Positions 33,567 through 45,692 of a DNA stretch of 64,000 nt are shown here, piece by piece. Positions within the stretch are counted from its first letter, which is position 1. Every line of letters begins with the position of its first letter. The notes beneath the pieces are model-generated. The model saw only the letters and a program-made list of their open reading frames with translations, was not told the DNA's origin and did not search any database. A program made the position numbers and the translations under genes. Source of the stretch: Molossus alvarezi (lineage: Eukaryota > Chordata > Mammalia > Chiroptera > Molossidae); contig CM073898.1 of the NCBI GenBank assembly GCA_037176705.1, positions 22,552,488 through 22,616,487 of the forward strand, written 5' to 3'.

Positions 33567-36334
33567 TTCTTAAGTATTTTAACAATAATAATGCTTTGAA
33601 CATAACTCTCCCTAGTTTCTAAAGACATTCAAATCAATTTTCAAGTGTCACTTCATGAATTCTAGGATACGCGGTAACTAGAAAACATATTAATAGATTT
33701 TCCTTTCAAAAAGAGGCAAGGTGAGTTTAAATACTTTAACAAGTGTACCAAGAAAGGCAACAACCCAATCCACTACAGAAATTGGCTTTAGTCTCCTTAG
33801 GGACACACTCTAAATACCAGCTAGATAATCTTATTATACCCTTTGCTTAATTCATTAATTCCAGATCTTGCATTCAAAATGGTGTTCAAAATTTACACAA
33901 ATAGTCACATTTAAAACATAATTGATACAATTACGTTACAAGAATATCTTAGAAGTTTAAGTTTGTATTTGGATAATGCCTTATCATATTATTATGCAAA
34001 ATGAGCTGCTGCTTTTGAGCTTTTAACAAAAACACATTATAAGCTTACAAAATACTTTATAAAACAAGACCTTGACCATCTATACAAAAACAACAGGATC
34101 TGGAAGCAATGGCATACTTTTTGTAATGAATGGAATAATATCGATCCGGAAAGGTTTCAAATGGCTATTGAGTTGCTAGAATACTGATGGCATAAGGATA
34201 TGACTTTCAAACATTTCCCCCAGTTTGTCAAAAGTGATCACACTTAACACAGGCAATGTACAAATAGATCTATATACTGGGTGTTGCAGCCATGAAAGAG
34301 AGGGAAGGGAGGGATTCTTACCTCCCATCTAATTTCCCGATGCCAATACAAGGCAAAATATACTTACAACTCAAAACTCAAGCACTAGGCTTCTAAAGGG
34401 ATATAGTTTATGATGGATGTGATCTCAAGAACCATAACAAAATTCCTTGCTCTTGTTGTCCTTTGTAGGGCTGTTAGTTGGTCTGTTACAGGGGAAGTCA
34501 TGAGAATCTAATTGGGTTTCAAATTAGCACCTAATCAAATGCCCATGCACCTCAACTTTCCATCTCCTGATCTGAAGTAGGTATGCTTATGATATTTCCT
34601 GGAACACAGTTCTTATCTACCAGGGCAGAATTTTGGCTTCATGGGTTTCTTTCCCGGCAGGATCCTGTATAAGAGAGGAGGCTTTCTTTCTTATGGTCTT
34701 TCTACCCACAATATAATGCATAATAGGTGTTGTATATTCATTATACCTATTCAAAGAATTGGAAATCAAATTATTGACTTAATTGCTTTGCATTGCTTCA
34801 GAAAAATGTTACAGTAATACTAAGAAATAAAAAACTATATTAATTCCAGTTCACTTGATTGGTAACAATTTGTCTCAGATTTTGTTTTATGTATTCTGTC
34901 ATTTTTTTTAAAATCTCATAATGGGTAAAGCTAAATATATTCAGTATAACACTTAATTCTTTTTTGCAAGGCACACTGATTTAAAATATATTGTGGAAAA
35001 TGTTCTACCTACAGGTTTACATGCCCTCTCCTTCCCACACTTTTAAAAGAGGGCCATCAAAACCAGAAATTTAACACATCCATTCTGTACTGAATAAACT
35101 AATGCTGCTTTAAACCCCTTCTATGACTTGAGTGGGTGGCTAAAGATCAATGAACTGTTTGGTTACACTGGTAGCAGTTTGGAATGTTTTAAGGTATTCA
35201 ATTTTGAAAACCACACTAAGGGAATAAAGAGGTTGCCTCCTTTGAGCTCAACCACATAACATATTTATTTCAATGAATAAGACGTCTCCAGACATTTGGA
35301 ATTGAAACTAAGTGCCTTGTGTATCAGAAGTGGTAAGTCTGCAATCATTTCACAAGCACTAACAAAGATCTCTCACTTCAAAATATCTGTGTTAATATTC
35401 TATCATGACACAGAAGTTACAGGTATATATACTATAAAATTAGTATATTAATCAGTTTAATTTCACCATGTGGATTCAGAACCTTTAAGGAACAAATGTG
35501 CATAGAAGGATCTCATGAGGATATAGAAGTTTTGATAGTGTAGCAAAAGGAGGAGTCATCGTTAGAACCTGAATCTCTTTTTAGGGAAACAGAGTTCTAA
35601 TTGGAATTCTGAGCAGAAAAGGGCAATTTATGCCTTGAAACTCTTTCACCCCAACAACATATCAAGAGCCCTACCAGGAGACCAGAACAACCTCTAAACA
35701 ATAAGATTCTCTTCCTATTTATTGATACCAACTACAAAGAGAGGAAAGTACTATTTAAAATGTAAAGAAAAAGAAAACGCTGAGAAAGAAACATCTATAT
35801 TATACATATGCATGTCATATATATTGATTAATTTTTCGGTTGGACTTGAGTCAGTGGACTCTAAGGACTTATTGAAGAAGATATCACAGTACACATGCTA
35901 TTAGACACACCAGCATCACGGTAGACTGATTGAATTAATGGCCCAGTTGCGATGTAAACCTGTTCTTCTTTTCTGCCTATGCATCTGCCATGTAACTTCT
36001 CTGGGCCAATATGATGCTAGCATATATAATGAAAGGCTTGTAAAAACACTTGCATGTTTCTACTTATTCTTGTCCTCTGCCATCACCAATGATGCTGAAG
36101 CCATACTTGATCAGCAGAGACCAGAAAAATCACAATTAGGATTCATTTGAAGAGTTGGAGCCAATGTAAAATTCTCAGAAAAAATTGCTTAGCTGGCAAC
36201 CTGTATTTAATAAAATAAATTGTTTCTATATACTGTAATAAGAAATTCATGTTTATTTAGGGGTTTATTGTATTTATATACACAGAAATCACCATGATTT
36301 GGGAATATCATCTTTTGATATTTGGGAATCATCT

Positions 36335-36435
36335 TTTTAAAGATGCATAATATGAAGCTCAGAGATGTTAGATCTGTAGTCATATAAGAATCAAGGCTAG
36401 ATTTCGAACCACAAGTCTTTCTGTACCAACAGTGT
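36335..36435 (-). repeat. MIR remnant, minus strand
   Basis: AAGCTCAGAGATGTTAGATC, then CATATAAGAATCAAGGCTAG and ATTTCGAACCACAAGTCTTT match the minus-strand MIR order ('gaggctcagagaggtta', 'acacagctagtaagt', 'gattcgaacccaggtct'). Confidence 0.55.
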
Positions 36436-37314
36436 TTACATTTTGTATTATCTTATGTTGTCTCCTAACAATGATCTTTCGAAATTGTGGATTGTGGTGA
36501 CAATTCCATAATGCACCATCATAAAAAAGAAAGTAAGTAGTATCATCATTGTTTATAACCAAAAAAATTAGAAAAAGCAAATAATAATAAAGCCGTTCAA
36601 TCTCGGTAATAAAAATAATTCAAATTTAAGACACTAGATACATTTTTAATGATAATATTCAGTGTTGGCAAGAGTGCAGTAAAAAGTCTCTTTTACTGTC
36701 AGTAGTTATAAAAAGTATTATTTCTTTAGAAGATAAATTGGCAATGTATACAAAGAATATTTTAAATGTTAATATCTTTTGACTCAGTAAATCAACTATT
36801 GGGAATTTATCCTAAGGAAAAGCACAAAGTTCTACATAAAACATATTTACTATATTGTAAAAATAAAAACAAAAATATTGGTGACATCAATGCACATGAA
36901 TAAAAATATTATTTATATTCCATACAAATAAATTATAATCAGATTAAGGTATGATTTCTAGGAATTTTAATGACATAAAAATATTTTTGATATGATATTA
37001 GGCAACAATAATAGACTGAAATTATACCATCTCTTTTGTGTTGCTAACTATTCCTTGCTAAATATGACTGGAAGTCAAAAAGTTAGTTTCACAATCACTT
37101 TGTGTTGATGGTGTTTATCTCTGTTGTTACATCTAAGCAGTGATGAATTCATCTAGTAATTGGGTAGGGAGGGAAAGTGAAAACTGATGACCCTTATCTT
37201 TATCCCCAATTGAGACCCTCTAAGAAGACTGAGGAGTAGGCACTGCTTCAGGATAAGTAGCTCTCCCAGAGAAAACACCATAGGAATTTATCCAAATTAT
37301 TTTTTTCTATTTTC

Positions 37315-37317
37315 TAT

Positions 37318-37356
<39 letters not shown>

Positions 37357-37369
37357 TTTTATTTTATTT
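37315..37369. repeat. (TTTA)n microsatellite
   Basis: About 13 TTTA units derived from the A tail of the minus-strand LINE-1. Confidence 0.95.
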
Positions 37370-37587
37370 TTGTTACAGATTTTTCTCCTTTTTTACGCCA
37401 TTGACACCCATCTCCCCATTCCCCCTGCCCCATCCCCTGCTTTGTTGTCCATGTCCATTGGTTATGCGTACATGTGTATAAGTTCTGTGGTTTCTCTCTT
37501 CCCACCCTCCACCACCCCGTCTTCTGAGTGTTGTCAGTCTACTTCCAAGTTTCTGGGTCTACCCTATTCCTCACACTGTTATATTCA

Positions 37588-38485
37588 TTATATTCCATAT
37601 ATAAGTGAGATCATGTGGTATTTGTCTTTCACTGCTTGGCTTGTTTCACTTAGGATTATACCTTCCAGGTCCCTCCATGTCATCTCAAAGGATAAGAGAT
37701 CTTTCCTTCTTACAGCTGCATGGTACTCTATTGTGTACGTGTACCACTGCTTTTTTATCCATTCGTCTACTGATGGACATTTGGGATGTTTCCAGATCTT
37801 AGCTATTGTAAATAGTGCTGCTATGAACATGGGGGTACATATATTATTTCTGATTGGTGTTTCAGGCTTCTTAGGGTATATTCCTAGAAGTGGGATCACT
37901 GGGTCAAATGGCGGTTCAATTTTTAATTTTTTGAGGTATCACCATATTGTTTTTCATACTGGCTGCACCAGTCTGCATTCCCACCAGCAATGCACTAGAG
38001 TCCCCTTTTTTCCACGCCCTCGCCAACACTTGTTGTTTGATGATTTGCTGATGGCGGCCATTCTGACAGGTGTTAGGTGATACCACATTGTTGTTTTAAT
38101 TTGCATCTCTCTGATGATTAGTGATGTTGAGCATTTCTTCATGTGTCTGTTGGCCATTTGAATGTCCTTTTTGGAGATATGTCTAGTCAGCTCCTCTGCC
38201 CATTTTTTAATTGGGTTCTTTGTCTTCCTTTTGTTGAGTTGTATGAGCACTCTATATTTTGGAAATTAATCCTTTATCTGATGTATCATTGGCAATGATG
38301 TTCTCCCATACAGTGGGTTGCCTTTCCATTTTGATGGTTGTTTCTTTTGCTGTGCAGAAGCTTTTGAGTTTGATATAGTCCCATGTGTTCATTTTCTCCC
38401 TTGTTTCTGTTGCCTTAGGTGATGTATCAGTCGAAATTTTGTTGCCTACCTTTTCTTCTAGAATTACTATGGATTCATGGGTCAC
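37588..38485 (-). pseudogene. LINE-1 ORF2 carboxy-terminal fragment (minus strand)
   Basis: Three minus-strand frames in succession (38252-38485, 37954-38250, 37588-37899) encode consecutive parts of the ORF2p tail, ending with residues S-L-I-Y-G-I at the natural stop. They include the C-x3-C-x7-H-x4-C motif, with the second cysteine region reading G-R-G instead of G-C-G in this copy. Frame changes near 38250 and 37900 break the protein. The long plus-strand frame over the same DNA (37370-38080, 236 codons) is its antisense and not a gene. Confidence 0.9.
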
Positions 38486-38486
38486 A

Positions 38487-39065
38487 TAGGAATAGACTTA
38501 ACCAAAGACATAAAGGATCTATTTGCAGAAAAATACAGGACATTGAAAAAAGAAATAGAGGAAGTTATAAAAAAGTGGAAGCACATACCTTGTTCATGGA
38601 TTGAAAGAGTGAACATCATTAAAATGTCCATATTACCCAAAGCAATCTAAAGATTCAATGCAATCCCCATCAAAATACCAATGGCATACTTCACAGAACT
38701 AGAACAAATACTTCAGAAGTTCATATGGAACCAAAAAAGACCCCAAATAGCCACAGCAATTTTGAAAAAGGACAAAGTAGGTGGGATCACAATACCGGAT
38801 ATCAGGATATACTACAAAGCGACTGTAATCAAAACAGTCTGGTACTGGCACAAGAACAGGCATATAGACCAGTGGAACAGAATAGAGAACCCAGAAATGG
38901 ACCCAAGGAAATATACTCAATTAATATTTGACAAGGTGGCAAGAGCATACAGTGGTGAAAAGACAGCCTCTTTAATAAATGGTGTTGGGAAAATTGGACA
39001 GCTACATTCAAAAAAATGAAACTAGACCATCAACTTACACCATACACAAAAATCAACTCAAAATG
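38487..39065 (+). pseudogene. Inverted LINE-1 ORF2 segment
   Basis: Plus-strand ORF2 sequence from the post-RT region (residues R-T-L-K-K-E-I-E, then I-K-M-S-I-L-P-K-A) to I-N-S-K. A stop follows I-L-P-K-A-I near 38648, and a 112-codon frame resumes at 38681. It forms the 5' half of the twin-primed element described at 37299-39065. Confidence 0.9.
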
Positions 39066-39221
39066 TATCCAAATTCTTTACCAAAAATCTGGTTGATCTC
39101 AAAATAGCACTAGAGTATGGCAGGAACAGAAAATGTAATTTTACTTAAAAGGCTCTTCTGTTGTTTCACTCTATACTCTTACTGTCCCCCAATACCCCCC
39201 AACCCAGACGTCTCTGAAGAA

Positions 39222-39300
39222 TATATATATATTTGGAATATATATTTGGAATACATATATATATGTATATATATATGTGTGTGTATATATATTCCAAAAA
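39222..39300. repeat. AT-rich palindromic repeat
   Basis: TTTGGAATATATAT (39232-39245) is the exact reverse complement of ATATATATTCCAAA (39285-39298). The 39 bases between are themselves alternating AT/GT. A second TTTGGAATA occurs inside (39245-39253). It can extrude a cruciform. Confidence 0.85.
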
Positions 39301-39454
39301 AGATTGGGTCAGCTCCAATTGGTTTCTCTTATATTATATTATTGGTTTAAGCAGTAATGCTTGGAACAATCACTTACAATTCATTTAATGTCTGCACAGA
39401 ATATCTTCCCAAATATCCATTGGTTTTACTGATAATGTGATGTCATAGAAATAA

Positions 39455-39655
39455 CATGAGTTTGGGAGTGAGAAATGCAATATGGTCTTAGTCCAACAAT
39501 TTGAAATCTGCATGATCTTGAACTAATCACTTGACAGTGGAGCATTTCTGCCCCTTAAAGGTGCAGATTAACCGTATCTACCTTCCAGTGTTTGGGTGAG
39601 GTTTAAGTGAAATAAGTTAATACAAGAAATGTAATGCCCAATGTTTAGTTTATAT
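39455..39655 (+). repeat. MIR SINE remnant
   Basis: GATCTTGAACTAATCACTTG, GTGCAGATTAACCGTATCTA, GGTGAGGTTTAAGTGAAATA and TAATACAAGAAATGTAATGC follow the 3' two-thirds of MIR in order. Confidence 0.65.
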
Positions 39656-40278
39656 TAGATGGCTAGGAAGAAAAATTATAAACTCTATAATATGTTTTTC
39701 TTTTAAAAAGTAGATGATTCATCTGAGTTCTTTCCTTCTTATGTATCACATGAAATATCAAATTTCTTACAGGCAGACTACTAGAATTTTAGTATCTGCT
39801 GCTCAGCCTCTGCCAACCCCCTATCATCTACTTCCACCCACAAATTTATTATATTGTGGCGTAGATGTAAATGAGCAGTTGCAAAGTATGTCCTAAATTC
39901 CTGGCAACCCGCAGGGCTCAGGCTGCTTGAATATTTTAAAGCAAATATTTTTTATCATATATTCCTTGAAACATAAATAAGACTGATTCCTGGCCTTACT
40001 GGTGAGCAAGGCAATTGGATCACCATTCTGAATGTTACTGTGGTAGTAGATTTACTTCTAAGGTAACCTGAACTAAATAGTTAGTTTAAAAGGCTAACTG
40101 AAATACAAGAAAAAATGGTTGTCAATAGCATAAAATCACTGAACATATTGTATCTAAATAAGAAATAGTATAAGAAGCAAGTTGAAATTCCACTTGGTTC
40201 TAATGATAATTTAGAAGTAGATATGGCTCCCAAGTGAGCTGATCCCCATTATTTGAACAATTTCTGTGTTCATGTCTG
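39656..40278. other. Single-copy stretch, no gene recognised
   Basis: Nothing recognisable. Confidence 0.45.
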
Positions 40279-42530
40279 AGCAAGTATTATGTGAATAGAG
40301 GGATCATCTCAACATAATAAAAGCCATATGTGACCAGTCTACAGTCAACATCACACTCAATGGGCACAAACTAAAAGCATTTCCTTTAAGAACAGGAATA
40401 AGACAGGGATGCCCACTTTCATGACTCTCATTTAACATAGTACCGGAAGTCTTAGCCACAGCAATAGGACAGGAAGAAAAAATAACATGGATCCAAACTG
40501 GAAAGGAGGAAGTGTAAGTGTCATTATTTGCAGATGACATGATATTATACATAGAAAACCCTAAAGACTCCATCAAAAATCTACTAGACTTAATAAATGA
40601 ATTTGGCAAAGTAGCAGCATACAAAATTAACATCAAGAAATCAATGGCATTCTTATACACCAATGATGAACTCACAGAAAGAGAAACTAAAAAAAAATCC
40701 CATTTACCACTTCAGAAAAAAAAAAAAAAAAATTAAGATACCTAGGAATAAACTTAACCAAAGAATTAAAGAACCTATTTTCAGAAAACTACAGGACATT
40801 GAAAAAAGAAATAGAGGAAGATATAAAAAAGTGGAAGCACATGCCTTATTCATAGATTGGAAGAATTAACATCATTAAAATGTCCATATTACCCAAAGGA
40901 TTCTATAGATTCAATGCAATCCCCATCAAAATACCAGCGACATACTTCACAGAACTAGAACAAATACTTCAAAAGTTCATATGGAACCAAAAAAGACCTC
41001 AAATAGCCACAGTAATCTTGAAAAAGTAGGACAAAGTAGGTGGGATCACAATACCGGATATCAGGTTATACTACAAAGCCACTGTAATCAAAACAGTCTG
41101 GTACTGGCACAAGAACAGGGATATAGACCAGTGGAACAGACTAGAGAACCCAGACATGGTCCCAAGACATGCTCAATTAATATTTGACAAAGGTGGCAAG
41201 AGCATACAGCGGAGTCAAGACAGCTTCTTCAATAAATGGTACTGGGAAAATTGGACAACTACATGCAAAAAACTGAAACTGAAACTAGACCACCAGCTTA
41301 CACCATACACAAGAATAAACTCAAAATGGATAAAAGACTTAAATGTGACTTGTGAATTCATAAAAATCCTAGAAAAAAATGTAGGCAACAAAATTTCAGA
41401 CATCACACACAGTAGAATTTTCACTGATACATCACCTAAGGCAACAGAAAAAAAGAAAACACATAGGATAATGTCAAACTAAAAAGTTTCTGCACAGCAA
41501 AAGAGGAAATCATCAAAATAGAAAGGGAACCTACTATATGGAAGAGCATAATTGGAACGATACATCAGATAAGGGGTTAATTTCCAAAATACACACAGTA
41601 CTCATACAACTCAACAAAAGGAAAAGAACCTAATTAAAAAAATAGGCAGAGGACCTAAAGAGACACCTCTCCAAACAGGACATACAAATGGCCAGGAGAT
41701 ATATGAAACAATGCTCAATGTCACCAATCATCAGAAAAATGCAAATTAAGACAACAATGAAGTGTCACTTCACACCTGTCAGAATGGCCGCCATCAACAA
41801 ATCCTCAAACAACAAGTGTTGGCGAGGGTGTGGAGAAAAGGGGACTCTAGTACACTGCTGGTGGGAATGCAGACTGCTGCAGCCACTATGGAAAACACTA
41901 TGGTGTTACCTCAAAAAGTTAAAACTTGAACTGCCATTTGACCCAGTGATCCTGCCTCTAGGAATATACCCCAAGAAGCCTGAAATACCAATCAGAAAGA
42001 ATATATGTCCCCTATGTTCATAGCAGCACTATTTACAATTGCTAAGATCTGGAAATAGCCCAAGTGTCCATCAATAGATGAATGCATAAAAAAGTGTAGT
42101 ACATATACACAATGGAATACTATGCAGCTGTAAGAAAGAAAGATCTCTTATTTTTTGAGATGACATGGAGGGACCTGGAAAGTATTATCCTAAGTGAAAC
42201 AAGCCAATCAGAGAAAGACAAATATCACATAATTTTACTCTTTTGTGGAATATAATGAACAAAACAAACTGATGAACAAAATAGACCGAGGAACATAGAA
42301 ATAGGGTACAGACTGACAGTCCTCAGAAGAGAGGGTGAGGGGAAGAGAAAAGATAAACCACAGAACTTATATGCATGTATGTATAGCCAATGAACACAGA
42401 CAACAATGCTGGGGACAGGGCAGGGGGTGATTGGGAGGAGGGTGTCAAATGGGGGAAAAAGGAGAAACATCTGTAACAGAAATAAATTAATAATAAGAAG
42501 AAAAAGAAACTATTAAAAAAAAAAAAAAGA
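40279..42530 (+). mobile_element. 5'-truncated LINE-1 (RT domain to A tail)
   Basis: Starts within the ORF2 reverse-transcriptase domain (GAATAGAGGGATCATCTCAA) and continues to a full 3' UTR (about 42260-42490) and an AATAAATTAATAATAAG A-rich tail. Belongs to the same young lineage as the copies at 46.6 and 59.4 kb. No target duplication could be matched across the element, so either the 5' junction is more complex than it looks or the duplication is short. Confidence 0.93.
40300..42260 (+). pseudogene. LINE-1 ORF2 fragment, RT to carboxy terminus
   Basis: The RT catalytic motif F-A-D-D is intact at 40527-40538, but an in-frame TAA lies just upstream (in GTGTAAGTGTCA). Further blocks follow: the post-RT region (40663-41187), the I-N-S-K-W-I-K segment (about 41310-41340) and the C-x3-C-x7-H-x4-C motif (about 41815-41870). 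They fall in shifting frames. An expanded A run at 40718-40733 causes one frameshift. It is broken and could not make a functional ORF2p. Confidence 0.9.
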
Positions 42531-43199
42531 AATGAAAGAGCACTGAGGATAGGCATCAGGCTCTCCTGGAGCTATTCATACCATTAGTACTTAACTTGGT
42601 CTTGTGTGATAAGACTAAATGCAGTTTGTCTGAACCTCTGCACAAGAACCACTGGAGAATCCGTAGCATAATTTTCCTGAAATGACTGTTCTTAATTAGA
42701 TCTACATATATATAAGAACTGGTACCATATACAGTAGAATATTGAAACATAAAGAGATTTAATTGAAAGAAATAGCCAACCAAAACTTGTATGCATAATT
42801 CCAGATTTGCAAGAACTCATTTGTAAAGGACCTCTCTTAAAAACAATCACTTAGGAAACATATTATAAAAATTAAAAGTTCAGTCATAATCAACAATTTG
42901 AAACCCAAAGGAGATTTTAAGGGGAAAATAAATATAGTGGTAAAGGTTTTTATAACACAGAAGTGGGAATATGTGATTCAACAGTTATTTAACTCAAAAG
43001 GTATGTTTATCAAAGCATTATGGAAGTGATATCCTATTATATATTGTTATGTTGAATTTTTTTACCATACTTTGGGGGTATTTTTTAACACAAATAATAT
43101 TTTTAAAACAATCCAAAAACCTTAAACAGAATTCTACCACTCTATAAACAGATTGCAGAAATATCTCAGGATATTTATTTGCATATTGACACAGATTAT
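42531..43199. other. AT-rich single-copy stretch
   Basis: No gene or repeat recognised. Confidence 0.45.
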
Positions 43200-43715
43200 G
43201 AAAATATGCATATAAATCATATAAATGTTCTTATTTTATATGTAACATGACATTATATCATATACAATTTTATGCTATTAACATGTTTGTGGTAACTTAG
43301 TAGTTATTTCATGTTTCATCCTGCATGGATATGCCATAATTCATTTATACATTCTGAATCTTCACTGCCATAATAAAAATTTAACAAAGATCTTATACAT
43401 AAATAATTGCTGACAATTAAAAAATGTTTATTCCCAGTTTTAAAAACATCACTGTCTCTCAGGTTTTGAGTCCTTTAGTTTCTAGATTTATATTGGCAAA
43501 CTGCCATATTACAAAGTATACAGCTTTGCACTCCCACCAGCAGGGTAGAAGGTATGCTCATTTTACCACACTCTAACTAATGCTGGATATTTTATATTTT
43601 TAAAATTCTGTTCAATTAGACATGATTTTTTTCTCATCATCACTTCATTTGTTAATTATTAGTGAGATTGAGCATTTATTTTTCATCTGTTTATTAACCA
43701 TGTATTATCAAGGCA
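43200..43715 (-). mobile_element. Old LINE-1/HAL1-like fragment, minus strand
   Basis: Plus-strand blocks TTGCACTCCCACCAGCAGGG, AATGCTGGATATTTTATATT, TTATTAGTGAGATTGAGCAT and TTCATCTGTTTATTAACCAT are the usual minus-strand landmarks of an old LINE-1 ORF2 tail. The left part includes ATATGCCATAATTCATTTAT from further downstream in the element. Diverged and truncated. Confidence 0.7.
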
Positions 43716-44033
43716 AGCACTCAGTCCAAAGAGGTCCAAGTGAGCAATGAGTTAACCATATAGGGCAGGGTCTGACAGGTGGGCATCGCACAGCTCAAAA
43801 TGTCTTCACTAACACAAACTATTTGGTGAGGAGCCCTCCAGATTGAGGTGAAACTTCATCCTGATGACTAGATGACTGCGCTTGCAAGTCGGGCATTTAT
43901 GGCCTCTGTTACAGGAAGATATGGGAGGTCGAGTCCACAGAACCAAGCCGACACCAGCAAAATGTCAAAAATGCCCTTGTGTTTGCATTTATTCTCATCA
44001 CCTCATCATATGATTAGTCAAGACATTTCTTTT
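43716..44033. other. Unassigned stretch
   Basis: Somewhat GC-richer (GAGGAGCCCTCCAGATTGAG, GGTCGAGTCCACAGAACCAA) but not a repeat I recognise and with no supported reading frame. Confidence 0.4.
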
Positions 44034-44279
44034 ATTTTTTTAATCCTCAACCGAGGACATTTTTGCATTTATCTTCAGATAGAGTGGGAGGGAGAGAGGG
44101 AGGAAGAGAGAGAGAAATATCAACATGAGAGAGACACATTGAGAGGTTGCCACCCACACGATCCCAACTGGGGCCGGGACTAACTACAACCGAGATACAT
44201 GCCCTTAGCGGGAACTGAACCTGGGTCTCTCTGGTCCAAGGGCCTATGCTCTAACTGCTGAGCCAAACCAGCCAGGGCC
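44034..44279 (-). mobile_element. VES-type SINE (hairpin-tail form), minus strand
   Basis: Minus-strand SINE. The tail motif reads TCCTCGGTTGAGGAT in its own sense. The B box is altered to GGGTTCAGTTCC. Flanks CAAGACATTTCTTTT (to 44033) and GTAAATATTTCTTTT (44281-44295) are a probable target duplication with a few differences. Confidence 0.93.
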
Positions 44280-44629
44280 AGTAAATATTTCTTTTCAGAA
44301 CTTCTGCAAGCTACAAGCTGGCCTAATTGATAAACAATATACACACAATTATAGTTCATAGAAAATCATCCCCTTTGATAAAAGAGAGACCTGTCTTTTC
44401 ATAATTTTAGGAAATGTCACATAATATATTTACCTCTTGGAAATGTGCATTGCTTAAAGAACTAAACATTATGAGAAATCACAGTAAAGCACACTATTTA
44501 ATCTTACCCAGCATGTATAAAATTCATTGTCAATTTTGTGGGGTAAGATTGCTGTTCTATAATATCTATTTGTTTCCACTAAGACTAATATTCTTCCTAA
44601 AACACTCGAAAAAGGCTGATAAAACAAAC

Positions 44630-44830
44630 AAAATATCAGACTCTGGAGCCATTTACAAACAGATTTAAATCTCGGTGCTGCTCAACATTAACATAACATA
44701 CCTAAATCCCTTGGGCAATTGCTTTTTCTGAGAATCCATTTCTTATCTATAAAACTGAAATTAAATAAGTTGATTTGCAGGACTCTTGGTAGATTACATT
44801 ACTGTTAATGTAAATGACTTTTAAGATATT
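44630..44830 (+). repeat. MIR SINE remnant
   Basis: GACTCTGGAGCCATTTACAA, then ATCCCTTGGGCAATTGCTTT, TTATCTATAAAACTGAAATT and GATTACATTACTGTTAATGT follow the MIR order from its tRNA-related part to the 3' region. Confidence 0.65.
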
Positions 44831-45419
44831 CAAAACTTACTGGAAAATACAAACATCATAATTTCTCAGAGAAATTAGTGTTTTGTACTAATGCACACAT
44901 TTAGTCATCCCCATGGCAAGCCTGGTTGTTTGACTTAATCAGCCAGTGCCAGGCATAGTTGTTTACTTTTTATCGCTGTGTGAATTAAAGATATTGGCTT
45001 ACAAGTAGATATGTATGTTTTAATAGTATTATAAATGAATTAAATAACAGAACTGAGTCAATATTTTTCACTTATTACAAAACTTACTAGGATTATAATA
45101 CTGGCAGTCCTTCAGATTTAGGTAATTCACTAGGATGCCTAGGTTTTCTCCCAAGAAGCTAGAAAACATGTGAATTCTGTTGTATATTTATAATATAACG
45201 CTTCAGCTTCCTTGCCTTTAAGATATACAAATATAAGAGGACTTGTTTGTGAGCATACATGTATTCTGCATTACAAATATGCCCTCCAGAATAGATAGGC
45301 TTTTATACATAAGAGTGCTAATACCAACTTAGTCCTCCATGCATATTTTTTTTCGGAAAATGACCAAAGGGCTAAATATAGTTTAGAAAAAAAGATAGGT
45401 AAAATTTATTATTATTTAT
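44831..45419. other. AT-rich single-copy stretch
   Basis: No gene or repeat recognised. Confidence 0.45.
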
Positions 45420-45429
45420 GCACACTCAA

Positions 45430-45682
45430 TTTTTTTTTTTAATCCTCACCCAAGGAGATTTTTTCTATTTATCTTCAGATAGACTGGGAGGGAAGGAGAG
45501 AGAGGAAGAAAGAGAGAAAGACAAACATCAGCGTGAGACACATCAACTGGTTGCTTCCCACAGGACCCCAACCAAGGACTGGATGAACTGCAACCAAGGT
45601 GAGTGCACTTGACTGAAACCAAACCCGTGACTCATTGGTCCGTGGGCTGACACGCTAACCACTGAGCAAAACTGGCCAGGGC
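45430..45682 (-). mobile_element. VES-type SINE (hairpin-tail form), minus strand
   Basis: Moderately diverged minus-strand SINE. Tail motif TCCTTGGGTGAGGAT in its own sense; head GCCCTGGCCAGTTTTGCTCA. Target duplication GCACACTCAA at 45420-45429 and 45683-45692, with T-rich sequence following on both sides. Confidence 0.95.
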
Positions 45683-45692
45683 GCACACTCAA

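Larger units (their letters stand above)
32946..37288. other. Repeat-poor single-copy block
   Basis: About 4.3 kb with very few recognisable repeats (a MIR piece at 36335). A 70-codon frame at 35938-36150 starts with a hydrophobic segment, but its surroundings (35930-36200) faintly resemble a MaLR-type LTR, so I do not call it a gene. The left end contains a small cluster of transcription-factor-like motifs annotated separately. Confidence 0.45.
37299..39065 (-). mobile_element. LINE-1 with 5' inversion (twin priming), minus strand
   Basis: A 5'-truncated LINE-1 in minus orientation whose A tail has become a TTTA array at the left. The 3' segment (37299-38486) is minus strand: 3' UTR and ORF2 tail. 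At 38486/38487 the sequence switches to plus-strand ORF2 (38487-39065), the segment lying directly upstream in ORF2. The inverted piece stops at the codons for I-N-S-K and the minus segment starts at T-H-E-S, about six codons further on. A 10-base perfect target duplication TATCCAAATT (37289-37298 and 39066-39075), extending to 14 with one mismatch, shows a single insertion event. Confidence 0.95.

Noticed and set aside
35938..36150. 70-codon frame with a hydrophobic, signal-peptide-like start
   Set aside because: No homologue recognised; the surrounding sequence vaguely resembles a MaLR-type LTR, and a short hydrophobic start is common by chance in AT-rich DNA.
37370..38080. Longest open frame in the window (236 codons, plus strand)
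   Set aside because: It is antisense to LINE-1 ORF2 tail and 3' UTR; the real homology is on the minus strand.
41545..41575. AATTGGAACGATACA, reminiscent of a U6 snRNA segment
   Set aside because: It lies within LINE-1 ORF2 where the usual sequence is AATTGCCAATGATACA; the likeness is a chance mutation.
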